The translations under genes were made by a program, and so were the position numbers. A DNA stretch of 64,000 nucleotides from Sphingopyxis sp. H073. GTDB taxonomy: Bacteria > Pseudomonadota > Alphaproteobacteria > Sphingomonadales > Sphingomonadaceae. The notes beneath the pieces were generated by a model. The model was not told where the DNA came from. It ran no database searches and saw only the letters and a program-made list of their open reading frames with translations. Shown here piece after piece: positions 1-9,047 of this stretch (its first letter is position 1; every line of letters begins with the position of its first letter). The stretch spans positions 372,001-436,000 of the forward strand of contig NZ_LNSG01000002.1 in assembly GCF_001468395.1 (NCBI RefSeq), read 5' to 3'.

Positions 1-1129
1 AGCCCAGCCAGGCGTCGACAGCATTGATGGTCTCAGTCATCGCCGTGAAGTCGCGGCCCTGAATGACCTTTTCCACAAGCCGGAGCTTCTCGGCCGCGAC
101 GCGGGGATCATCGTCCCAGACGGTGATGGTCGCGGTCACGTAGGCTTGGCCGGCATAGTCGGCGCCCAGTTCCTGCAGCGCCATATCAGCGTCAGCGGCC
201 TTGTTGGCTGCGTCAGTGTCAACGAGCGCCGATGCCTCGTTGGTCATCACCTCTTTGAGAATGGCGGCGATCGACTTGCGCTTTGCGAACCACTGCCGCC
301 TGATCTTCGTCAGCAGCTTGGTCGCGTCGGTCTTGTCGAGCAGGATCGCTCGGGTCGACCAGCGATAGGGAAAGGCGAGCCGGTTCAGCTCGTCGAGGAT
401 GCCGGGCGTCGTCGCGGTCGGGAAGCCGACGATAGTGAGGATGCGTACGTGCGCATCTCCAAGCCGGGGCTCCAGCCCGCCGGTAAGCGGCTGATCGGCG
501 AGCAAAGCGTCGAGGTACATCGGCGTTTCGGGCACGCGGACGCGATGGCGCTTCGTCGAGATCGTCGAATGCAGGTAGGTGAGCGTTTCGGCGTCATCGA
601 GCCATACGCACTCCGGCATGAAGGCGTCTATCAGGTTGAGGATACGGTCGGTGCGATCGACAAAACTTCGGAGCACTTCGCGCGCATCGACGCCGGCATG
701 GTCCCGACCCTCGTAGAGCCAGGTCTCGGCACGGGCGGCATCCTCGGCCGGCGGTAGATAAAGGAATGTGAGGAAGTAGCTGGACTCGAAATGGGCGCCG
801 GCTTCTTCAAAGTCTGCCTTGCGCTCGGCATCGACAAGCGCCGAAGCGCTGTCGGCAAATGTGCTTGCCGGATATGACACCGCGCCATGGCGCTGCGCTT
901 CGACGAATATGGCCCAGCCGGAACCGAGGCGACGGAAGGCGTTGTTCAGCCGGCCAGCGACGGCGACGAGCTCGGCTGGCACTGCGCTGTCGAGGTCAGG
1001 ACCGCGAAAGCGGGCCGAACGCTGCAGACTGCCGTCTTTGTTGAGGACGACGCCTTCGCCGGCGAGCGCCGCCCAGGGTAGGAAGTCGGCAAGCCGGGTA
1101 TTCCGATTGCGGTATTCGGATAGGTTCAT
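1..1129 (-). CDS. trbE: TrbE/VirB4-family conjugal transfer ATPase, C-terminus cut by window edge
   Basis: The frame opens with MNLSEYRNRNTRLADFLPW at an ATG ending at base 1129 and stays open to base 1, giving about 376 residues of a protein normally over 800 long. This is the N-terminal half of TrbE, the ATPase that energises pilus assembly and substrate transfer at the inner membrane; its Walker motifs would lie left of the window. It follows trbD by 14 bases in the order trbB-C-D-E, as in Tn4371 and IncP Trb systems. The remaining trb genes (J, L, F, G, I) would lie to the left. Identity rests on N-terminal sequence and gene order. Confidence 0.85.
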   Translation of the reverse strand, partial: MNLSEYRNRNTRLADFLPWAALAGEGVVLNKDGSLQRSARFRGPDLDSAVPAELVAVAGRLNNAFRRLGSGWAIFVEAQRHGAVSYPASTFADSASALVDAERKADFEEAGAHFESSYFLTFLYLPPAEDAARAETWLYEGRDHAGVDAREVLRSFVDRTDRILNLIDAFMPECVWLDDAETLTYLHSTISTKRHRVRVPETPMYLDALLADQPLTGGLEPRLGDAHVRILTIVGFPTATTPGILDELNRLAFPYRWSTRAILLDKTDATKLLTKIRRQWFAKRKSIAAILKEVMTNEASALVDTDAANKAADADMALQELGADYAGQAYVTATITVWDDDPRVAAEKLRLVEKVIQGRDFTAMTETINAVDAWLG

Positions 1130-1143
1130 CACTGCCCGGCTCC

Positions 1144-1425
1144 TCAAGTCGCCAAGTGGCCGGGGATGCGCAGATGTTTGCGCACGACGTCGACAAATTG
1201 CGCATCACGTTTGGCCGCCCAGACGGCGGCGAAGTGGCCGACTGCCCATAGCGCCAGCCCGACCAGCCAAAGGCGAAGGCCCAAGCCAAGCGCGGCGGCC
1301 AGGGTGCCATTGAGGATCGCGAGCGAGCGCGGCGCACCGCCGAGCAGGATGTGCTCGGTCAGCGCACGATGAACCGGCACGGAAAAGCCCGGCACGTCCG
1401 CGCTATGATCCGCTCCAACGGCCAT
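1144..1425 (-). CDS. trbD: TrbD conjugal transfer inner-membrane protein
   Basis: A 93-residue protein with a short N-terminal segment, then hydrophobic stretches at about residues 33-50 and 52-70, matching the VirB3/TrbD family, which links the VirB4-type ATPase to the inner-membrane complex. I chose the ATG at 1423-1425 because it shares one base with the trbC stop (TGATG), a translational-coupling arrangement. The same frame stays open far upstream through trbC, but that extension is a shadow rich in Arg and Pro. It lies directly between trbC and trbE. Confidence 0.85.
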   Translation of the reverse strand: MAVGADHSADVPGFSVPVHRALTEHILLGGAPRSLAILNGTLAAALGLGLRLWLVGLALWAVGHFAAVWAAKRDAQFVDVVRKHLRIPGHLAT

Positions 1426-1757
1426 CAGACAAGCGCCCCGCCGCCGAACGAGAAGAACGACAGGAAGAAGCTCGACGCGGCGAAGGCGATCGACAGGCCG
1501 AACACGATCTGGATCAGGCGGCGCGCTCCGCCCGACGTGTCGCCGAAGGCGAGAGTCAGGCCGGTGATGATGATGATCATCACCGCGATGATCTTTGCGA
1601 CCGGGCCCTCGATCGATTCGAGGATCGACTGCAGAGGAGCTTCCCATGGCATCGACGAACCGGACGCATGAGCGGCAGGTGCGAGGGCTATGGAAATGAA
1701 AGTGACGGAAGCCGCCGTGGCGATGTGACGGCGGATGCGCAGGGCATGCTTGATCAT
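1425..1757 (-). CDS. trbC: TrbC/VirB2-family pilin precursor
   Basis: A 110-residue protein with a basic N-terminus, a hydrophobic signal segment ending near AHAS (residues 29-32), and two later membrane segments at about 54-70 and 82-108 separated by a short polar loop. That layout is typical of the TrbC/VirB2 major pilin, which is cleaved and assembled into the conjugative pilus. The processing peptidase is probably the TraF at 8502-9047. Start and stop are coupled by one-base overlaps to trbB and trbD, placing it firmly in the trb operon. Confidence 0.88.
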   Translation of the reverse strand: MIKHALRIRRHIATAASVTFISIALAPAAHASGSSMPWEAPLQSILESIEGPVAKIIAVMIIIITGLTLAFGDTSGGARRLIQIVFGLSIAFAASSFFLSFFSFGGGALV

Positions 1758-2737
1758 TACCTGTCTCCTGAGATGGACGGAATTGTTGGAGTGACGCAGT
1801 AGTCACCGTCGGGGCCCATGCCTTCGACGCGGGCAAGCTCGGTCAGGCGGCGCGAGGAGCCGCGGCCGGAGAGCACCGCAACCAGATCAATGGTCTCGGC
1901 GATCAGCGCGCGCGGAACCGTGACGACGGCTTCCTGGATGAGTTGCTCCATCCGGCGAAGAGCGCCGATAGCGGTGCCGGCGTGGATCGTGCCGACGCCG
2001 CCGGGATGGCCGGTGCCCCAGGCCTTCAGCAGATCGAGCGCCTCTGCACCGCGCACTTCGCCGATCGGGATGCGGTCGGGACGAAGACGCAGCGAGGAAC
2101 GGACAAGATCGGAGAGAGAAGCGACGCCGTCCTTCGTGCGCATTGCGACCAGGTTTGGCGCGGCGCATTGCAGTTCACGGGTGTCCTCGATCAACACGAC
2201 GCGATCGGATGTCTTCGATACCTCCGCTAACAGGGCGTTCGTGAGCGTGGTCTTACCGGTGGAGGTGCCGCCGGCGACGAGGATGTTCCGCCTATGAAGA
2301 ACGGCCTGACGCAGCGTTTCGGCTTGGTCGGACAGCATGATGCCAGCCGCGACATAGTCATCGAGCGTGAACACGGCGACGGCTGGCTTCCGGATCGCGA
2401 AAGCCGGCGCTGACACCACCGGCGGCAGAAGGCCCTCAAACCGCTCCCCTGTTTCAGGCAGTTCGGCGGAGACGCGGGGCGCCCCGGCATGAACCTCGGC
2501 CCCGACGTGATGTGCGACAAGTCGAACGATGCGTTCGCCGTCGGCTGGAGATAGGCGTTCACCGGTGTCGGAGAGACCTTCCGACAACCGGTCGACCCAG
2601 AGCCGCCCGTCGGGGTTGAGCATCACCTCGACGATCGCGGGGTCTTCCAGAAACGTGGCGATCGCCGGGCCGAGCGCAGTGCGCAGCATCCGAGCACCGC
2701 GAAGGATCGCCTCCGATTTCTGGTGAGCTGCCGTCAC
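1757..2737 (-). CDS. trbB: TrbB/VirB11-family type IV secretion ATPase
   Basis: A 326-residue hexameric ATPase that works at the cytoplasmic face of the conjugation channel. Visible motifs are the Walker [10 protein letters not shown] at residues 156-164, the IEDTREL Asp box about 20 residues further on, and the GEVRG and GTIHAG motifs of the secretion-ATPase superfamily in the C-terminal half. Length is normal for TrbB. It is the first gene of trbBCDE here and is preceded by a 169-base gap holding a candidate operator at 2840-2853. Confidence 0.93.
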   Translation of the reverse strand: MTAAHQKSEAILRGARMLRTALGPAIATFLEDPAIVEVMLNPDGRLWVDRLSEGLSDTGERLSPADGERIVRLVAHHVGAEVHAGAPRVSAELPETGERFEGLLPPVVSAPAFAIRKPAVAVFTLDDYVAAGIMLSDQAETLRQAVLHRRNILVAGGTSTGKTTLTNALLAEVSKTSDRVVLIEDTRELQCAAPNLVAMRTKDGVASLSDLVRSSLRLRPDRIPIGEVRGAEALDLLKAWGTGHPGGVGTIHAGTAIGALRRMEQLIQEAVVTVPRALIAETIDLVAVLSGRGSSRRLTELARVEGMGPDGDYCVTPTIPSISGDR

Positions 2738-2839
2738 GTCGTCCCCGTTCTTTTGCGGGACCGCCGCGGGCGCCCCTGGATCGGGGATGAGTAGAAGAGG
2801 CAGAAATCATGGCGTGACAACAACCATCATGTGGCCGTC

Positions 2840-2853
2840 GTACTGTGGCGTAC
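2840..2853. promoter_or_regulatory. Candidate operator upstream of trbB
   Basis: A GTAC-N6-GTAC inverted repeat (spacer TGTGGC) lies about 100 bases upstream of the trbB start, in the only sizeable gap between the ribbon-helix-helix gene and the trb operon. It is short and could arise by chance. A DNA-binding protein next door (2907-3338) makes an operator plausible. No clear -35/-10 pair can be read with confidence. Confidence 0.3.
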
Positions 2854-2906
2854 AAAGACAGGGAAACGGCGGAACGGTCGAATACTTGTGATACGTCAAA
2901 CAGTGA

Positions 2907-3338
2907 TTATTCCGCGTCGCGCGCGGGGATGTCTTCCGCGATTTCCTGCCTGAGCTTCGGACCTTGCGCGAGTCGTCTGCCGAGCGCGGTCACGAAGGCT
3001 TCGTAGCGCTCCGACGCTTTGGCGCGAGCCGCGACCTGCGCCGGCTCCGGCAACGGCGGGTTGGAGGTCAGCCAGAAGCGGATGAACACGGCGAGCGTCT
3101 CGACCGATATTCCCAGATCGCGCTCCATGCGCGCCATGCGTCGGTCGAGCTGGTCAAGCCGCTTCGTCGTCGCGGCCTCCTGACGCTCGGCAGCGTCCGG
3201 CGAGAGGAATGAAGCGATACCGGCCTCGGCTACCAGTGACAGGGACAGATCGCGCCGGGCAGCATGGGCTGCGAGCGCCTTCATGACGTCCGGGTCGAGA
3301 TAGACCGACAGCCGCTGCTTCTTCAAAGGTTTGGTCAC
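2907..3338 (-). CDS. CopG-type ribbon-helix-helix protein of the transfer region
   Basis: A 143-residue protein whose N-terminus (KKQRLSVYLDPDVMKALAAH, residues 6-25) is a classic ribbon-helix-helix DNA-binding segment. It is followed by a predicted coiled coil (TTKRLDQLDRRMARMERDL) and an Arg/Ala-rich helical tail. Genes of this type sit between traG and trbB in Tn4371-like elements and are thought to control transfer genes or assist the relaxosome. It lies 9 bases after the traG start-side neighbour on the same strand, so co-transcription is possible. The DNA-binding role is clear from the fold; the target is unknown. Confidence 0.75.
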   Translation of the reverse strand: MTKPLKKQRLSVYLDPDVMKALAAHAARRDLSLSLVAEAGIASFLSPDAAERQEAATTKRLDQLDRRMARMERDLGISVETLAVFIRFWLTSNPPLPEPAQVAARAKASERYEAFVTALGRRLAQGPKLRQEIAEDIPARDAE

Positions 3339-3347
3339 CCCCGCCTC

Positions 3348-5342
3348 CTACAGATCGATGCCATCGCCAGGATCGAGCGATGCCTGCCGAGCGACCTGGC
3401 GCATGGTCTGCGTCATGCGGCTGAGGCGCGCAGCATCCTCATCGACGTCGTCGCGAGGATCGATCTCGAATTCGTTGTCGACGATCGCCTTGCGTTCGAC
3501 GGTTTTCATGCGGCTCAGTTCAGGCTGATGCCGTTGCTCGGAGTCCGTCGGGTCGTCGTCGGCTAGGTTATCTGCCGTAGCTGGCGCACTCAGCACGGGA
3601 GGTTCCGGTATGGCGAGCGCGCTCCAATCGTCGGCTCGAGCGCTTGCGGGCTTCGTGAGTGCGGGAGGCGTAAGGATGCGCTCCTGAAGCCGACGATCCT
3701 CGTAATAGCGTGCCTTCTTTGCGCGGATAGGCGGGATGCCGGCGACCATGACGATCTCGTCTGACGGCGGGAGCTGCATGATCTCGCCCGGCGTGAGCAA
3801 TTGCCGTGCAGTCTCCGAGCGCGACACCATCAGGTGGCCGAGCCAGGGCGATAGCCGGTGGCCGGCATAGTTCTTCATGGCCTTCATTTCGGTCGCGGTG
3901 CCAAGCGCATCCGAAACGCGCTTCGCAGTTCGCTCGTCGTTGGTGGCGAAGCTGACGCGCACATGGCAGTTATCGAGGATCGAGTTGTTCGGACCGTAGG
4001 CTTTCTCGATTTGGTTCAGCGATTGCGCGATGAGGAACGCCTTCAGACCGTAACCCGCCATGAAGGCGAGCGCGCTCTCGAAAAAGTCCAAGCGCCCAAG
4101 CGCAGGAAACTCGTCGAGCATGAGCAGCAGCCGATGGCGATTGCCTTTCGCCTGGAGGTCCTCGGTCAGACGGCGGCCGACCTGATTAAGGATCAGGCGG
4201 ATCAGCGGCTTGGTCCGGTTTATGTCAGATGGCGGCACCACGAGGTAGAGCGTGGTCGGATACTTGCCGCCGACCATGTCGGCGATGCGCCAGTCGCACC
4301 GACGGGTAACTGCCGCGACCACGGGATCGCGATACAGGCCGAGGAACGACATCGCTGTCGACAACACCCCGGAGCGCTCGTTATCGGACTTGTTGAGCAG
4401 CTCGCGGGCGGCGCTGGCAATCACCGGATGTGGACCGGCCTCGCCGAGATGGGCGGTCTTCATCATCGCCGCGAGCGTCGACTCGATCGGGCGCTTCGGA
4501 TCGGAGAGGAAGGCGGCGACGCCGGCCAACGTCTTGTCGGCCTCTGCGTACAGGACATGCAGGATCGCGCCGACCAGAAGCGCGTGCGATGTCTTCTCCC
4601 AGTGATTTCGCTTTTCGAGCGAGCCTTCCGGGTCGACGAGAATGTCTGCGATGTTCTGCACGTCGCGGACTTCCCATTCGCCGCGGCGCACTTCGAGCAG
4701 TGGGTTGTAGGCCGCCGACTTCGCGTTCGTCGGATCGAAGAGCAGCACGCGGCCATGCCGTGCGCGATAGCCGGCGGTGAGCGTCCAGTTCTCGCCCTTG
4801 ATGTCGTGGACGATCGCCGACCCCGGCCAGGTCAGGAGCGAAGGCACCACCAGGCCCACGCCCTTGCCGGAACGGGTCGGCGCGAAGCACAGCACATGCT
4901 CCGGACCGTCATGGCGGAGATACTCGCGCTCATGCCTGCCGAGTACGACTCCGTCGGGGCCGAGCAGTCCTGCCGCCTTCACCTCTTCCGGTCGTGCCCA
5001 GCGGGCCGAGCCATAGGTCTCGACATTCTTGGCTTCACGCGCCCGCCATACCGACATGCCGATCGCGACGGCGATGGAGATGAAGCCACCCGACGCGGCG
5101 ATGTAGGCGCCCTCGACGAAGATCGGCGGCGCATAGGCGTCGTAGAAATACCACCACCAGAAGAAGGCCGGGGGATAATAGATCGGCCATCCGGCCAGTT
5201 CGAACCAAGGCTGACCGAGCTGGGGCTGGAAGCCGAGACGGTAGGCTGTCCATTGCGTGGCGCCCCAGGTCGTCATCAAGACGATCAGGAACACGGTGAG
5301 GATCTGCCCCCAGAGGATTTTCGTCGCCGACATGGCAGGCAC
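3348..5342 (-). CDS. traG: TraG/VirD4-family type IV coupling protein
   Basis: A 664-residue coupling ATPase that hands the relaxase-DNA complex to the secretion channel. The N-terminus has membrane segments at about residues 10-28 and 78-98. Walker A APTRSGKG is at 154-161 and a Walker B LLLMLDEFPALG near residue 410. The acidic, low-complexity C-terminal tail after about residue 570 may recruit substrates. Length fits TraG. It lies between the relaxase gene (16-base gap) and the ribbon-helix-helix gene, the standard order in this ICE family. Confidence 0.95.
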   Translation of the reverse strand: MPAMSATKILWGQILTVFLIVLMTTWGATQWTAYRLGFQPQLGQPWFELAGWPIYYPPAFFWWWYFYDAYAPPIFVEGAYIAASGGFISIAVAIGMSVWRAREAKNVETYGSARWARPEEVKAAGLLGPDGVVLGRHEREYLRHDGPEHVLCFAPTRSGKGVGLVVPSLLTWPGSAIVHDIKGENWTLTAGYRARHGRVLLFDPTNAKSAAYNPLLEVRRGEWEVRDVQNIADILVDPEGSLEKRNHWEKTSHALLVGAILHVLYAEADKTLAGVAAFLSDPKRPIESTLAAMMKTAHLGEAGPHPVIASAARELLNKSDNERSGVLSTAMSFLGLYRDPVVAAVTRRCDWRIADMVGGKYPTTLYLVVPPSDINRTKPLIRLILNQVGRRLTEDLQAKGNRHRLLLMLDEFPALGRLDFFESALAFMAGYGLKAFLIAQSLNQIEKAYGPNNSILDNCHVRVSFATNDERTAKRVSDALGTATEMKAMKNYAGHRLSPWLGHLMVSRSETARQLLTPGEIMQLPPSDEIVMVAGIPPIRAKKARYYEDRRLQERILTPPALTKPASARADDWSALAIPEPPVLSAPATADNLADDDPTDSEQRHQPELSRMKTVERKAIVDNEFEIDPRDDVDEDAARLSRMTQTMRQVARQASLDPGDGIDL

Positions 5343-5358
5343 TCCTTTCTTGGTGGGG

Positions 5359-7098
5359 CTACATGCCGAGGCCGCGATTGCGGCCGAAGCTCCAGTCGAC
5401 GCCGCCGCCCCCGCGTGAGACCCCGGAGACGTGCTGGCCGAGTTGACGTTCGAGAGACGGCGTCCAGGGCACGAGCTGGAAGCCGAGCCCGTCGTCGATC
5501 ATGGCGAAGCGGCCCGAGGCGAGCGCAAAGCGTTGCCGATAGGTGCCCGCTACATACTCACCCGTTCCGGCCTTGGTGAATGGCCGGCCGGTTTCGGCCG
5601 CGAGCTTCTCGCCGAGCGCTTCGACCTCGCGCTGGCGCAGCGAGTCGATCAGTCCGGGCGAGAAGCTGACGCCACGGGTCTGCCGTTCGGCGAGCCCTTG
5701 GTGGATAAGATGCTCGGCGCGTCGGTCCATTGCCTGCCGCACCTCCGCGCCAAAGCCGCCACCACCGAGAGCCACCGGTTCGCGGGCGATGGCCTGCCGG
5801 TCGAGCCAGGTGGCGCCGGTCGCATGGACCTGCTGTTCGATATCGAGATCGGATCGAACAGCGAGTGCGACACGGCGGCGGCCCTGCACGTCGTCAAACT
5901 TGCGCAGCTCGACGATCGAACCCGGCGCGCTGTCGGCAGCCGCGTCGAGATCGGGGAGCTTAATATGATGGGTTCGCCCGTCGGTGCCGTCGACTACGGC
6001 GTAGGCCGTGCCCTTCAGTTCGTTGTCGAGACCGCGATCGACCAGACGCCCGATGACAGGGTCATCGATGCTTTCGCCCGCGAGCACATAGCTTCCGGCG
6101 CCACGCTCTATGCCGCGCTCGGTCAGGCCACGATGGATGCGCTTGATGATGTCGCCGCGTTCACCGAGGGCGCGCAGCGTCTTCTCCGCAGTCTCCGAGA
6201 CAACCCACTGACCGGGACCGACCTGATCGGCGAGATCAAGCGTCTCCAGCTTGCGCAGCCTGCCGACCTTCAACGCGTGGAACTCGTCAGGCTTCTGATC
6301 GGGACGTGGCGCGAGGTCGACGATGCCGGTGCGATAGCTGTCGCGGGAGATCTGCCGATCGAGATCGGTCCAGCGTTCCGCCTCGACCTGACGTCCGAGG
6401 TTACGACGGATCTCCTGCTCGGTGCGGGGCCCCAGTTCCTGGGTGACGAGGTCTTGCGCGCGGGCGCGCATGCCTTCCTTGATGTAGTCGCGGGAGATTA
6501 CGAGGTCCTGGCTGTCGTCGGTACGTCCCCGCAGGATGATGTGGACATGGGGATTGTCGGTGTTCCAATGATCGACGCCGACCCAATCGAGCTTGGTGCC
6601 GAGGTCCTTTTCCATCTGCCCCATCAGGTCGCGGGCGTATGTCCTGAGGTCGGACATCTCCGTTGCGTCCTCCGGTGAGACGATGAAGCGGAAATGATGG
6701 CGGTCGTCCTGGGTTCGCTCAGCGAAGGCCTTCGGATCGGCGTCTCCGGTCTCGGGACCGAACAGCTGGGCCTTCTCCCCGTCCCGGGTAACACCCTCGC
6801 GCCGGAGGTAGCTGAGGTGGGCGCTAAGCGGCGCGGCCTTAGCGGTGTGCCGCACGACGCGCGTCTTGATAACCACGTTGCGCGACCGGCTGGTCAGGAG
6901 CCGGTTTGCCTGCACTGTCGCGCGTTGTCCGCGACCGAACCGCGAGCGATTGCTCGTGGTGATCTGGCCGGAGCGCGAGATGCGGCCGCCAGCCCGCTGT
7001 GCGGCCGCAAGTGCCTGAGCGATGAAGGGCCGTGCCTGTTGCGCGCGTGTCGAGCGGATGCGGCCAGGCCGGATGCGGAAATCGTCCTCGCCGCTCAT
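5359..7098 (-). CDS. rlxS: DUF3363/RlxS-type relaxase (conjugative nickase)
   Basis: A relaxase of 579 residues that would nick oriT and pilot the transferred strand. It shows a candidate catalytic Tyr98 in LSYLRREG, His134-His135 in DRHHFRFIV, and the metal-binding motif HWNTDNPHVHIILRG with His177, His184 and His186. The C-terminal part is the DUF3363 region. I chose the ATG at 7096-7098, which has GGAG 8 bases upstream; the frame stays open 46 codons further, but that segment overlaps the candidate oriT and is rich in Cys and Arg, unlike a real N-terminus. Confidence 0.9.
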   Translation of the reverse strand: MSGEDDFRIRPGRIRSTRAQQARPFIAQALAAAQRAGGRISRSGQITTSNRSRFGRGQRATVQANRLLTSRSRNVVIKTRVVRHTAKAAPLSAHLSYLRREGVTRDGEKAQLFGPETGDADPKAFAERTQDDRHHFRFIVSPEDATEMSDLRTYARDLMGQMEKDLGTKLDWVGVDHWNTDNPHVHIILRGRTDDSQDLVISRDYIKEGMRARAQDLVTQELGPRTEQEIRRNLGRQVEAERWTDLDRQISRDSYRTGIVDLAPRPDQKPDEFHALKVGRLRKLETLDLADQVGPGQWVVSETAEKTLRALGERGDIIKRIHRGLTERGIERGAGSYVLAGESIDDPVIGRLVDRGLDNELKGTAYAVVDGTDGRTHHIKLPDLDAAADSAPGSIVELRKFDDVQGRRRVALAVRSDLDIEQQVHATGATWLDRQAIAREPVALGGGGFGAEVRQAMDRRAEHLIHQGLAERQTRGVSFSPGLIDSLRQREVEALGEKLAAETGRPFTKAGTGEYVAGTYRQRFALASGRFAMIDDGLGFQLVPWTPSLERQLGQHVSGVSRGGGGVDWSFGRNRGLGM

Positions 7099-7145
7099 CG
7101 CCAAAGCTCCGCACATCGCGCAAAGCGAAGGAACCACTTGGAAAA

Positions 7146-7198
7146 ATGGCGATTGCGCAGGCTGCGCCAGTTGGGCGCACCTCGCGCAAATGCGCCAT
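7146..7198. other. Candidate origin of transfer (nested hairpins)
   Basis: The 244-base gap upstream of the relaxase contains two nested inverted repeats. The inner one is TGCGCC-AGTTG-GGCGCA (7163-7179). The outer arms, 7146-7161 and 7180-7198, pair as ATGGCG/CGCCAT, ATT/AAT, GCGC/GCGC and AGG/CCT with single-base bulges. Hairpins directly upstream of a relaxase gene are typical of oriT. The nick site cannot be identified from sequence; the bases just beyond 7198 are a reasonable place to look. Confidence 0.45.
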
Positions 7199-7342
7199 AA
7201 GTCCCTGAAAACACACGACCGCACCAAGCCGCACATCGCCGGCTTTTATCTCGCCATCGTTCGGTTGTGCTGACTGCTCCCCCTCCGCAGACTGCCCATC
7301 TCCCGCCAAGGCACGCCACGGTACGCACGGGTGCGAACGCGG

Positions 7343-8104
7343 TCATCGCGGTCCCCCGGAAACGCTGCGCGTAACGAAAAGGCCATCGGTGGGCGAAGCC
7401 ACGGGGCCTTGATCGCGCACCGGGGCCGCCGCCGTGGCGGTGTCCGGCTTGCCGTCAGACTGCAACGGCACGGCAGCCTCTCTGCCGGCCGACTGTACGA
7501 CGAAGAGCGGCGCTCTCGTCCAAGTTAGCGGATCGGCGGCCGCCACCATGACAGGGCCGGTGAGTTCACCGCCCCCGACGATGGGGGCGAGCGTCGCGAC
7601 ATAGGCGCGCGTTTCGGCCGGCAATGGGCGGCCGGCGAGATACTCTTCGTAGCGGCCCGGACCCGCGTTGTACGCCGCCAAAAACCCCGGCGATCCGTAG
7701 CGGTCGTGCATCTCGCGCAGATATGCAGCACCCGCCAGAATGTTGTCCCGGGGGTCGTAGGGGTTGCCGCCGAGCCGATGCCGGACGCGCAACTCCTCCC
7801 ACGTGGCGGGCATGATTTGCATCAGGCTCATTGCGCCGGCCGACGAGATCGCGCGCACATCGCCCGCGCTTTCGACGCGCATGACGGCACGAATCCACGT
7901 TTCTGGAACGCCAAACCGCTGAGACGCCTCTGCGATGTACGCGCCATAGGGATCGCTGCGTGATGGCTGCTCGACCTGCGCCTGCTGGGCGCAGGCAGTG
8001 CTCGCGGCGGATCCGGCGAGGACCAGGCCGGAAAGGAGAAGGAGAGCTGCACGTCGGAGGGCGATCCTCCCTCCGACGACAGGTTTGATGCGTGTGGCGG
8101 GCAT
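7343..8104 (-). CDS. Lytic transglycosylase of the conjugation apparatus
   Basis: A 253-residue exported SLT-domain protein that would open peptidoglycan locally for the mating channel (VirB1/TrbN role). A basic N-terminus and hydrophobic segment (residues 17-38) ending in an AQQ-type site form a signal peptide. Catalytic Glu78 lies in VMRVESAGD, followed by GAMSLMQIMPATW (90-102) and NAGPG (146-150), the hallmark goose-lysozyme-like motifs. It lies between the relaxase and a DUF736 gene, and begins 3 bases after the latter's stop. Confidence 0.92.
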   Translation of the reverse strand: MPATRIKPVVGGRIALRRAALLLLSGLVLAGSAASTACAQQAQVEQPSRSDPYGAYIAEASQRFGVPETWIRAVMRVESAGDVRAISSAGAMSLMQIMPATWEELRVRHRLGGNPYDPRDNILAGAAYLREMHDRYGSPGFLAAYNAGPGRYEEYLAGRPLPAETRAYVATLAPIVGGGELTGPVMVAAADPLTWTRAPLFVVQSAGREAAVPLQSDGKPDTATAAAPVRDQGPVASPTDGLFVTRSVSGGPR

Positions 8105-8107
8105 CGT

Positions 8108-8455
8108 TCAGTCCAGCTCGCCGCGCTTTGGCGGGCGGTTCCAGTGCAGGGCCCAGGCGGACTTGTCGTCGGCCGACTGGAACAGGTTGGCGCGGATCGG
8201 ATGTTCGAAGGTCGGATCGTCAAGCTGCAGCGAGACGTATTCGCCGGCCTTCTCGCCGGTGCGCTTCCAGCCCGCGCCGATCTCCGCGCCGGTCTCGTTG
8301 CTCATGGTGTCGAGCACATGGACGCGGTAGTCGGGCGCGTTCTCAGCTTCGGATGGCTCGGCCGCGACGATGATGATGTCCTGGTGCAGGGAAAGTGTCG
8401 TCAGATGGCCGATGAAGCCATCATTCTCGCGCATGAATTGACCGATCACGGGCAT
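8108..8455 (-). CDS. DUF736 family protein, copy 1
   Basis: A 115-residue protein starting MPVIGQFMRENDGFIGHLTT, with the family's conserved tract around GAEIGAGWKRTGEKAGEYVSL and a C-terminal LDDPTFEHPIRANLF segment. DUF736 proteins are small soluble proteins of unknown role that recur in alphaproteobacterial ICEs and plasmids. Start chosen at the ATG at 8453-8455, where GGAG is upstream and similarity begins. A second, diverged copy lies at 13635-13961. Confidence 0.85.
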   Translation of the reverse strand: MPVIGQFMRENDGFIGHLTTLSLHQDIIIVAAEPSEAENAPDYRVHVLDTMSNETGAEIGAGWKRTGEKAGEYVSLQLDDPTFEHPIRANLFQSADDKSAWALHWNRPPKRGELD

Positions 8456-8501
8456 TGTTCGTCTCCTTAAGATTGCGGTGGACAGGGTCATGGGCGCGCC
8501 G

Positions 8502-9047
8502 TCACCGCGTCGGCGCGCGCCAGACGAAGCGGCCATCGCCGTCCTCGTCGGTGTAGAGAGGGGTGGCCCGGCCGATCACGGCGGTGGCCGGAAGCGGGCC
8601 GAAGTAGCGGCCGTCGAGACTGTCGCGGACCTGCCAGTTCATCAGGAACAACTCTCCAGCCGCGACCAAGCGGCAGCCCTGCCAAACGGGGAGCGGGCGA
8701 CCGCGACGATCGCGATCGAGGGCGTCGCCGATCGGCAGGCCGTCGACCGTGATGGCGAGCCCGGTCCGGCAAACCCGTTGACCCGGGAGCGCGGCGACGC
8801 GCTTCAAGAGCGGCACGCCGCGTGGCAGGTAGTCGCCATCGGACAGGAATGTTGCGAGCGGCTCGGGCGCGTCGACCGCCACCAGATCGGTCACGTCGAG
8901 GGCGCCCACATCGCCGATTGTGTAGAAGCCGACCGGCGTGCTGGCTGAAGCGTTCCAGATGAGGCGCGGCGCGAATGAGGCGATCGAGGCGAGGCCGAGA
9001 AGCGATACGGCCGCCGTCGTGACGATGGCGTAGGAGAGCCGGGTCAT
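8502..9047 (-). CDS. traF: TraF-type S26 peptidase, pilin maturation
   Basis: A 181-residue signal-peptidase-like protein, in IncP systems needed to cut and cyclise the TrbC pilin. An N-terminal membrane segment (about residues 6-28) leads to the nucleophile region SASTPVGFY with Ser36, and the general base Lys82 lies in PLLKRVAALPGQ. The end carries GRATPLYTDEDGDGRF. The ATG at 9045-9047 overlaps the preceding gene's stop by 4 bases (ATGA), which fixes the start against a longer open frame. Confidence 0.92.
   Translation of the reverse strand: MTRLSYAIVTTAAVSLLGLASIASFAPRLIWNASASTPVGFYTIGDVGALDVTDLVAVDAPEPLATFLSDGDYLPRGVPLLKRVAALPGQRVCRTGLAITVDGLPIGDALDRDRRGRPLPVWQGCRLVAAGELFLMNWQVRDSLDGRYFGPLPATAVIGRATPLYTDEDGDGRFVWRAPTR

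Noticed and set aside
1144-1836. Long TrbD with 137 extra N-terminal residues
   Set aside because: The extension overlaps trbC and trbB in another frame and is Arg/His/Pro-rich. The TGATG coupling gives the true start at 1425.
3858-5579. Plus-strand open frame of 573 codons opposite traG
   Set aside because: An antisense shadow; traG on the minus strand carries Walker A and B motifs.
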